DNA of 12,402 nucleotides from an uncultured euryarchaeote. GTDB taxonomy: Archaea > Thermoplasmatota > Poseidoniia > Poseidoniales > Poseidoniaceae. The stretch's first letter is position 1; each line of letters starts with the position of its first letter. Where the stretch lies: positions 1 through 12,402 of the forward strand of contig CALGEM010000342.1 in the NCBI GenBank assembly GCA_937881505.1, given 5' to 3'. Positions 6,612 through 12,402 of the stretch are shown here, piece after piece. A model generated the notes under the pieces. It did no database searches. It saw nothing but the letters and a program-made list of their open reading frames with translations, and was not told where the DNA came from. The position numbers and the translations under genes are program-made.

Positions 6612-9359
6612 ATGAGCATGCTTCGCCTTCGTACGATGCTGACATGCGTTGTTATCCTCTCACTTTCCTCGCCTTCGGTTTTGGCCCTGCTTGAGGAGAA
6701 CACGTCGTTTGAAGACCGCCATGTTGGGGCAGATTTCCCGGTCGGGTGGACCGAATTTCGCCTTGACGGCCCGTTTTCTCCTCAAGTGAGAATGGTCTAC
6801 CCTGCTATGTTTGATGGGGAGGATAAGGACATGGCCGGAAACGGCCCCTTTTCCTGGTTGGTGTTCATTGGCGATTCAGGTGAATCCATTGACAGTTACA
6901 CCTTACTAACCGAAGAACTGACCAAGCGAGGATTCATCGTGGTCGTCACCCAACCCATGTCGGACGAGACGGATATCGAAGAGACGCTTGACTTGCTGAC
7001 CACGCTCGTTGAGATCATGCATGAGCAGAATCAAACCAACCTTCATGTCATGGGCACCGCTGGCAATATTGACTTTGACCACTGGGCCATCGCCGGCCAC
7101 GGCTTGGGCGCTGCGGCGGCCTACCTCGCCTATCCGTACTGGGATTTCAGTACCGTTTCAGAAGGCGTTCATCCACCACGAGGGCTCTTTGGCCTTGGTC
7201 TCAATCTCGAGGGCGTGGGTGAAGGGTTCTCGTGGGAGCAGGTTGCACCCCCAAACCCTCCAATGCCAAACACCGGTCTCTTCATCACGGGAACCGTGGA
7301 TGAGGTGGCGCCCTCACAGGAGATGATGGAACGCGTGGAAGAGTATGCTGGTATCGGCTGGCATTGGATGCATTTGCTTGGAGCGAATCACTATCAATTT
7401 CAAGACAGTCAAAATTTCTTTGAAAGCGATGGCGACGCCACAATGAGTCAGTCTGCGCAGATTTCCATCACATCCGAACACGTTGTTGCCTATTTGGACA
7501 CTGTTCTCCACGGCGACCACGAACAGTTCCGGACGGCCTTCAACCGAGCAGAGGGTCCGAGGACGGTCAGCGACGGGAGCGCGTACATCGACGAAGACCT
7601 CACAGCATCATCCTTTCTTCGCTGGATTTCTCAAGACGTCAGCCATAATGCCTCAGCCGTGGTGAACGGGACCGAGACGCTTGATATCCAACTCAACTGG
7701 ACGCTTCGCGATGGAACGAACTATTCCCAACTACCAGCCGGCTGGGACGTGAACATCACCTGCGGATGGTTCAACGGTCCGTGGGAAACGGTCGCCACCC
7801 TCACCTCCAACGGCACGGCGGGATGCGCTTATCCTCTTGCACCCGTCGCTCCGGGTTTGCAAAAGGCCTGGATGCGGGTGGAGGTGGAGGGTGCTCCAAG
7901 TCTCTTCACCACCACGGTGTTCCGGGAGAACACACCCATTGTGCTCACCTCGCCCAAACCGGTGATTTATGTGGCCCAACACGGTGAGAAAGCCCTCAAC
8001 GCATCCAGCATCGCCGTTGACCCAGACGGACAACCCGTTCGTTTGGTGAACGCGAGCCTCTCGGGTGTTGACGCCAACCATTTCGGCGTCAGCATCGCCG
8101 AAGACGGCCTGTCCCTCGTCGTCGCGCACGCCTTGGAGGAGGAATGGTTGGGTGAATGCAAACTCGATGTTGTCTTGCGCAGTGATGGTTTGACCTTGGA
8201 TGAAGCAACGACCCAACTGCGGGTCGTACTCACGCCGGTCGACGACCCTCCCGTCAAGGACGGGACCGTCCCGATTCAGGAAATGGACGAGGACGGGCCG
8301 AGCATGGCGTTCAATCTTCTCGAGGTGGTTTCCGACCCGGAAGGCGAGGACCTTGACATCCGAATTGACGGTGAACAAAGCGGTACACAATCGCCGATTC
8401 GCTACAGCATCCAAGGTAGCCAACTCACCCTTACGCCCCTGCCAAATCAACACGGAGCGACCGTATTGCAGGCCTTGGTTTCCGATGGCGTGAATCCATC
8501 GTTGATGCTGGAAATTCCGGTCGTGGTGAATCCCGTCAATGACCCGGTCACCATCAACAGTTCTGCATGGAGTAACCTGACCATGAGCGAGGATGAAGCG
8601 ATGATGTTGGAGTTGGGGATGCTGGCTTACGATGTAGACGGCGATCCGCTGACATGGTCCTTTGAGGGCAGCACAGCCGATGTATCTGTGTCCCAAGTCA
8701 ACAACTCGATGGTCTTCACGCCAAGGACGGATTTCTTTGGTGTCATCGAAGATGTCTGGCTGAACGTAACCGACGGTTCAACCACGCACAGTGCGGCGCT
8801 TACGTTGACGGTTGAACCGGTGGCTGACCTTCCGTTCGTCAACATCGAATCGGTCCAGTTGCTGGGGGGCTCAACGGCCAACATGTACTGGTCGGTGACC
8901 GATGTAGACGGTGCAGTGAGCACCGATGCGAATGTTTCGGTTGACAATGTGAACGTGCCCGTGAATCACTCCTGCTTGAGCAGCACAAACGGGGTTTACC
9001 AGTGCGTAACACTCCTTCCTATCAACGGAGATTCGTCCACTTCAGTTTACATTGAGCTTGAGATTTACGATGCTGAATTGGGTCGCAGCGTTGTGGCCAA
9101 CATCGTCTTTGACCCCTCCTCGTCCAACGCCACGAACAACGGTCAAAACGACGCCGGACAGGACGATACAGGTGGTTTGGGCAGCGGCCTGTTCGTGAGC
9201 GCAGGGCTTGTTCTTCTGATCGTGCTCGTGGGAGGAGCCGTCATGTTCTTGCGTGGCCGCGAGGATGTTGCCGAGGTGCCGCATGTTCCTGAGCCGGAGC
9301 CCGTTGAAACGGAGTCCAGTGGTGGGGGTCTCTTGGCCCGAGCCAACCGGTTGAAGTGA
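6612..9359 (+). CDS. Secreted, membrane-anchored surface protein: hydrolase-like domain plus cadherin-like repeats
   Basis: A 915-residue cell-surface protein, numbered here from an in-frame GTG at 6609 (one codon before the preferred ATG at 6612). A signal peptide spans about 1-26 (cleavage after SVLA). Residues 45-305 resemble an alpha/beta hydrolase of the dienelactone hydrolase/chlorophyllase kind: a LVFIGDSGESID strand-turn, GFIVVVTQP, an elbow IAGHGLGAAAAY (161-171), ITGTVDEVAPS with Asp231 and LLGANHYQF with His261. The elbow nucleophile is Gly165, not Ser, so hydrolysis is doubtful. A linker with seven N-glycosylation sequons (347-403) follows, then about 100-residue cadherin/tandem-95-like repeats, with linkers at TPVDDPP (542), NPVNDP (641) and EPVADLP (736). 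Cys pairs 385/406 and 789/799 could form disulfides. A membrane helix at about 860-882, the stop-transfer sequence RGR and a 34-residue acidic/Pro-rich tail end it. An extracellular binding or adhesion role is inferred. It follows aroE by 44 bases. Confidence 0.8.
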   Translation: MSMLRLRTMLTCVVILSLSSPSVLALLEENTSFEDRHVGADFPVGWTEFRLDGPFSPQVRMVYPAMFDGEDKDMAGNGPFSWLVFIGDSGESIDSYTLLTEELTKRGFIVVVTQPMSDETDIEETLDLLTTLVEIMHEQNQTNLHVMGTAGNIDFDHWAIAGHGLGAAAAYLAYPYWDFSTVSEGVHPPRGLFGLGLNLEGVGEGFSWEQVAPPNPPMPNTGLFITGTVDEVAPSQEMMERVEEYAGIGWHWMHLLGANHYQFQDSQNFFESDGDATMSQSAQISITSEHVVAYLDTVLHGDHEQFRTAFNRAEGPRTVSDGSAYIDEDLTASSFLRWISQDVSHNASAVVNGTETLDIQLNWTLRDGTNYSQLPAGWDVNITCGWFNGPWETVATLTSNGTAGCAYPLAPVAPGLQKAWMRVEVEGAPSLFTTTVFRENTPIVLTSPKPVIYVAQHGEKALNASSIAVDPDGQPVRLVNASLSGVDANHFGVSIAEDGLSLVVAHALEEEWLGECKLDVVLRSDGLTLDEATTQLRVVLTPVDDPPVKDGTVPIQEMDEDGPSMAFNLLEVVSDPEGEDLDIRIDGEQSGTQSPIRYSIQGSQLTLTPLPNQHGATVLQALVSDGVNPSLMLEIPVVVNPVNDPVTINSSAWSNLTMSEDEAMMLELGMLAYDVDGDPLTWSFEGSTADVSVSQVNNSMVFTPRTDFFGVIEDVWLNVTDGSTTHSAALTLTVEPVADLPFVNIESVQLLGGSTANMYWSVTDVDGAVSTDANVSVDNVNVPVNHSCLSSTNGVYQCVTLLPINGDSSTSVYIELEIYDAELGRSVVANIVFDPSSSNATNNGQNDAGQDDTGGLGSGLFVSAGLVLLIVLVGGAVMFLRGREDVAEVPHVPEPEPVETESSGGGLLARANRLK

Positions 9360-10922
9360 TCACAACGGGATGTTCCCGTGCTTCTTGGGCGGTGACCATT
9401 CTCGCTTTGACTTCAGTATGTTGAGGGCGCGGCACAGTCGCAAGCGGCTTTCCTGTGGTTCGATGACATCGTCCAACCAACCGTTTCGTGCCGCCACATA
9501 AGGGTCGCCAAATTTCGCCTTGTATTCGTCGACAAGTCGCTGGCGAACTCCTTCCTTTTCCTCATCGGGTACAGCTCCAATTTCTCTTCGGTGAATGATG
9601 TTCACCGCACCTTCAGCCCCCATAACGGCGAGTTCAGCCGTGGGCCAGGCCACGTTGTAGTCACTTTGCAGGTGCTTGCAGGACATGGCGAGGTAGGCGC
9701 CGCCGTAGGCCTTGCGGGTGACGAGGGTCAATTTGGGTACGGTGGCCTCAGCGTAAGCAAAGAGGAGTTTTGCACCATGACGAATGATGCCGCCCCATTC
9801 TTGGACGACACCAGGAAGGAATCCCGGCACGTCTTCGAAGGTGAGCAGTGGAATGTTGAACGCGTCGCAGGTGCGAATAAATCGAGCCGCTTTGATGGAG
9901 GCGTCGATGTCCAGACAGCCCGCCAGCACTTTGGGTTGATTGCCAACCACGCCCACGGTTGACCCGTTCATGCGAGCAAATCCAATGATGATGTTGTCGG
10001 CGTAAGCGGGGAACAATTCCACGAACACCCCGTCGTCAACAACTTCCTCGACGACGCTGACCATGTCATAGGGCTTGTTGGGGTTGTCCGGAACGATGTC
10101 TTGCAAGGTATCGTTGAGCCGTGTGGTTGGGTCGCCTGTTGGCACTTCCGGTGGGTCGGCCATGTTGTGGTCGGGAAGGTAGGAGAGGATGGTTGCGGCC
10201 AACTCACAAGCGTCTTCCTCGTCATCGGCGATCAAGGAAGCAATCCCGGAGCGGGAGGCGTGGAGGTTTGCGCCGCCAAGGCCGGCAGCGTCAACTTCGC
10301 CGCTGATGACCTCCGGTGTTTCAAGAGGAGAGGAAAGGAAGAGTTGGCCGTGTTCTTCACCCAAGATGGTGAAATCGGAGAGAGAAGCCGCCAGTGCTGA
10401 AACGCCAACCACCGGTCCGAGGACGACACTGATCATCGGGATGCGCCCACTGCATTGCACCAAACGGTCCAACATTTCGCCGGTGCCAGCCAGCGCATTC
10501 ACGCCGTCCTGCGCCCGTTGGCCGCCGCCGTCCCACATGGCGATGAGGGGTGCTTTTGCGCGTTCGGCCATCTCAACAATCTTGGCGATTTTCAAGGCGT
10601 GCATCTCACCCATGCTGCCGCCATGAACACTGAAATCTTGGGCAAAACAGTACACTCTGCGGCCTTCGATGGTGCCCTGGCCAGTGACAACACCGTCACC
10701 CAGCGTTTGGTGGAGGAACATGTTGTGGTCGTCGGTTCGGTGGGTTACGAAGGTGTCAACCTCGAGGAAGGAACCCTCGTCAAGAAGAAGGCCGATGCGG
10801 TCCCTCGCTGTACCTCGTCCGCTTGAACGAATAGCCTCTTGACGCTTCAAACCTCCACCCAGCCGAGCGCTTTCACGCTTGGCACGGAGGTCTTCCAGAG
10901 CATCGTTGGCTTGACTGTCCAC
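9360..10922 (-). CDS. Acyl-CoA carboxylase carboxyltransferase (beta) subunit, propionyl-CoA carboxylase type
   Basis: This subunit transfers the carboxyl group from carboxybiotin to an acyl-CoA such as propionyl- or acetyl-CoA. The 520-residue product has the two-lobed crotonase fold of the family: GRGTARDRIGLLLDEGSF (about 35-52), DFSVHGGSMGEMHALKI (96-112), DVPGFLPG (364-371), KAYGGAYLAM (404-413) and AWPTAELAVMGAEGAV (425-440) are diagnostic. Several positions are unusual: GPVVGVS (169-175) replaces the common GPCAGGA, DGGGQR (131-136) replaces DSGGAR, and Leu411 stands where propionyl-specific enzymes have Asp, so the substrate is uncertain. The start is a GTG at 10922; an in-frame stop lies two codons upstream, so no earlier start exists nearby. 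gatD precedes it by 38 bases. No biotin carboxylase or biotin carrier gene is in the window. Its stop codon touches that of the convergent surface-protein gene. Confidence 0.92.
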   Translation of the reverse strand: MDSQANDALEDLRAKRESARLGGGLKRQEAIRSSGRGTARDRIGLLLDEGSFLEVDTFVTHRTDDHNMFLHQTLGDGVVTGQGTIEGRRVYCFAQDFSVHGGSMGEMHALKIAKIVEMAERAKAPLIAMWDGGGQRAQDGVNALAGTGEMLDRLVQCSGRIPMISVVLGPVVGVSALAASLSDFTILGEEHGQLFLSSPLETPEVISGEVDAAGLGGANLHASRSGIASLIADDEEDACELAATILSYLPDHNMADPPEVPTGDPTTRLNDTLQDIVPDNPNKPYDMVSVVEEVVDDGVFVELFPAYADNIIIGFARMNGSTVGVVGNQPKVLAGCLDIDASIKAARFIRTCDAFNIPLLTFEDVPGFLPGVVQEWGGIIRHGAKLLFAYAEATVPKLTLVTRKAYGGAYLAMSCKHLQSDYNVAWPTAELAVMGAEGAVNIIHRREIGAVPDEEKEGVRQRLVDEYKAKFGDPYVAARNGWLDDVIEPQESRLRLCRALNILKSKREWSPPKKHGNIPL

Positions 10923-10960
10923 GCTTCAATCACATCCGACTCGGTTTTTGATTCAAACGC

Positions 10961-12343
10961 TCATTCCCACAAGGTCGCTCGGTGTTCACCGCACAAGTTT
11001 GAGGAAAGGGCCTGCTTGATGTCCATGTTTTGGGACAGCACCCAGTGCAACTTTGCCGTCATGGCTTCGGGTGTTGAACTCACGCCGTGGCCCAAGAGTC
11101 CCATGGCTTGCTGCTTACGCCCTTTGGAGTAGACGTTCATGTCCACCGGGCCGTGGATGCATTGATTGACGATGAGCACCGGCAATTCTCTGTTCACACA
11201 TCTCGTCAAGGCCCGCCACAAAAGGGCGTTTTCTGGAGCATCGTTCTGCGGGTCATCGATGGGGAGGTGGCCAAGGCCGGTGCCGTGGATGATGACGCCT
11301 TGGACACCGGTGTTCACCACAGCTTCAATCTGTTCAGCGTACAACCAAGGTCCGGCGATGAATTGCGCAAAGCGTTGACCGGGCTCGTAGGTGGTGGGTT
11401 TCTGTGCAATTGGTCGTTCACCCGCTTCTTTTCGAGCCTCTTCATACCATGGAAGATGTGTGGTTGCGAATCCATCTGGGGTGATTTCAACCCTTGCGAG
11501 GGGTTGACCGTTCACCGCTTGGAACGCGTCGCGTCGCGTGGAATGCATCTTGCGAACCGCAAGGCCCGAATGAACCGCCATGACGCCGTCGCTCTGCGTG
11601 TCGTGCATCACCACACAGACAGAATCGCCTGCATCACCAATGGGGAGCGGGCCTGTAGCCGCCCAGTGTACAGCAGCGAGGAGGTTCTCCGTGGCGTCAG
11701 ATGAACCTCGGTCGCTTGAGCGTTGAGAGCCGACCATGACGATGGGGCCAGCGGAGCGCGTTCCTTTACCGGCAAAGGCGAAGTTCAGGGCAGAAGAGGT
11801 GATGTGAAGTGTGTCGGTGCCGTGGGCAATGACCACGCCACGACATCCGTCAGCAAAGGCATCGGCACACGCGCTGGCCATGATGTTCCAGTGGTGAGGG
11901 CGAATATCATCGCTGAACATGTTACCGATTTTCACGGCGTCCAATCGGGCGATTTGTGCCAGTTCAGGTATGGCGTCAAGCATCTCCTCCGGCTCAAATT
12001 TGGCTTCGACTGCCCCCGTTGCGTAATCGACTTTGGAAGCGATGGTTCCGCCGGTGTGAATCAAGCGAACCCGAGGGAGTGATTCGTCTTCAGCCGGACG
12101 GTGCAAGTCTCCACCGGCTGGGGGCTGGGTGGTTTCGAGTTCTTCCCATTCCTGAACGGCCTCGGCTGGATAGGAGACATTGTAGCCGTTGTCCAGTTTG
12201 ATGGAGATGTGTTTTGGTGCGGCCGGCGGGAGGACGAGGCCCACATGTTCCACCGTTTCGTTATGGGTGGAGACACGCGCTTTGATGCGACGACCGGGTT
12301 CTGGAAGTTCCACCATGCAAAGCAGGAGGTGAAGTCGCCCCAT
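10961..12343 (-). CDS. gatD: Glutamyl-tRNA(Gln) amidotransferase subunit D (archaeal GatDE)
   Basis: GatD is the glutaminase subunit of the archaeal GatDE enzyme. It releases ammonia from an amide donor, and GatE uses it to turn Glu-tRNA(Gln) into Gln-tRNA(Gln). The 460-residue product has a small beta-barrel N-terminal domain (about 17-70, RRIKARV and ISIKLDNGYNVSYP), a linker, then an L-asparaginase-type catalytic domain. The catalytic set is visible: IHTGGTIA with Thr100, AHGTDTLH with Thr176 and Asp177, and RKMHSTRRDAF with Lys265. The GSQRSSDRGSSDA segment (205-217) is also typical of GatD and separates it from plain asparaginases. It is slightly longer than the usual 420-440. An ATG at 12316 (MVELPEPGRR) would remove nine residues and may be the true start; neither start has a clear ribosome site. 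gatE is not in the window. This gene is the best archaeal marker here. Confidence 0.95.
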   Translation of the reverse strand: MGRLHLLLCMVELPEPGRRIKARVSTHNETVEHVGLVLPPAAPKHISIKLDNGYNVSYPAEAVQEWEELETTQPPAGGDLHRPAEDESLPRVRLIHTGGTIASKVDYATGAVEAKFEPEEMLDAIPELAQIARLDAVKIGNMFSDDIRPHHWNIMASACADAFADGCRGVVIAHGTDTLHITSSALNFAFAGKGTRSAGPIVMVGSQRSSDRGSSDATENLLAAVHWAATGPLPIGDAGDSVCVVMHDTQSDGVMAVHSGLAVRKMHSTRRDAFQAVNGQPLARVEITPDGFATTHLPWYEEARKEAGERPIAQKPTTYEPGQRFAQFIAGPWLYAEQIEAVVNTGVQGVIIHGTGLGHLPIDDPQNDAPENALLWRALTRCVNRELPVLIVNQCIHGPVDMNVYSKGRKQQAMGLLGHGVSSTPEAMTAKLHWVLSQNMDIKQALSSNLCGEHRATLWE

Positions 12344-12355
12344 GAATGAATCGCT

Positions 12356-12402
12356 TCACTGAGAAAGGTCCTTGACTTTCTCAACCAAGTCCATGCGACG
12401 CA
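12356..12402 (-). CDS. C-terminal fragment of an unidentified upstream gene
   Basis: On the minus strand the frame entering at the right edge reads RRMDLVEKVKDLSQ and stops with TGA at 12358-12356, 12 bases before the gatD ATG. The charged, helix-forming composition and the short distance suggest the last codons of a real co-directional gene, possibly in one operon with gatD. Fourteen residues are too few to assign a family; I considered gatE but see no recognisable match to its tail. Confidence 0.35.
   Translation of the reverse strand, partial: RRMDLVEKVKDLSQ

Noticed and set aside
7731..8696. A 321-codon open frame on the minus strand
   Set aside because: It is antisense to the surface-protein gene, has no recognisable domain, and the sense frame shows clear cadherin-like repeat structure over the same bases.
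1..12402. Search for tRNA, rRNA, CRISPR arrays, insertion sequences, phage genes or a defence system
   Set aside because: No cloverleaf-like segments, spaced direct repeats, terminal inverted repeats, transposase or nuclease motifs were seen by eye; almost all bases are taken up by recognisable or plausible protein genes.

Overview
The window is protein-coding almost throughout (about 57% GC by eye) and carries ten substantial genes, two of them on other strands' operon edges, plus a short C-terminal fragment at the right edge. Two genes point clearly to an archaeon: a GatD-type Glu-tRNA(Gln) amidotransferase subunit at 10961-12343 and a pelota ribosome-rescue factor at 1-1016. A tetrahydrofolate-type formate ligase, a biotin-dependent acyl-CoA carboxyltransferase and a large secreted, sequon-rich, membrane-anchored cadherin-like protein fit a heterotrophic marine planktonic archaeon such as Marine Group II (Ca. 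Poseidoniales, Thermoplasmatota). That placement is inference; no rRNA or tRNA is present to confirm it.

Layout. (1) Positions 1-2736, minus strand: formate-tetrahydrofolate ligase (fhs) followed 4 bases later by pelota, which runs off the left edge only some 10-20 residues short of its expected end. (2) Positions 2828-5508, minus strand: a tight membrane cluster in the order small 3-helix protein, small 2-helix protein with a Lys-rich tail, NfeD/YqiJ-like OB-fold membrane protein, flotillin. The pair of the last two is the known NfeD-flotillin partnership; the two small genes look like extra components. A possible 5-codon leader ORF with a strong Shine-Dalgarno sequence sits directly in front of flotillin. 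(3) Positions 5509-5589: an 81-base divergent promoter region with a 6-bp hairpin. (4) Positions 5590-9359, plus strand: a shikimate dehydrogenase homologue with a large insertion, then a 915-residue cell-surface protein made of an alpha/beta-hydrolase-like domain whose nucleophile serine is replaced by glycine, cadherin-like repeats, a C-terminal membrane anchor and a short cytoplasmic tail. (5) Positions 9360-12402, minus strand: a carboxyltransferase (propionyl/acyl-CoA carboxylase beta type), gatD, and the last 14 codons of an unidentified upstream gene. The convergent genes of blocks 4 and 5 end with touching stop codons (TGATCA) and no intergenic base.

Translation signals look archaeal: internal operon genes have GGTGA/GAGG-type sites that often overlap the preceding stop codon, whereas probable first genes (fhs, the 5508 gene) lack an obvious site and may be leaderless. 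No tRNA, rRNA, CRISPR array, insertion sequence or phage gene was seen, and no gene-free stretch exceeds about 100 bases. The genes are mostly housekeeping. The points most worth following up are the dead-looking hydrolase domain on the surface protein, the four-gene flotillin cluster with its leader ORF, the insertion in AroE, and the altered active-site motifs of the carboxyltransferase.
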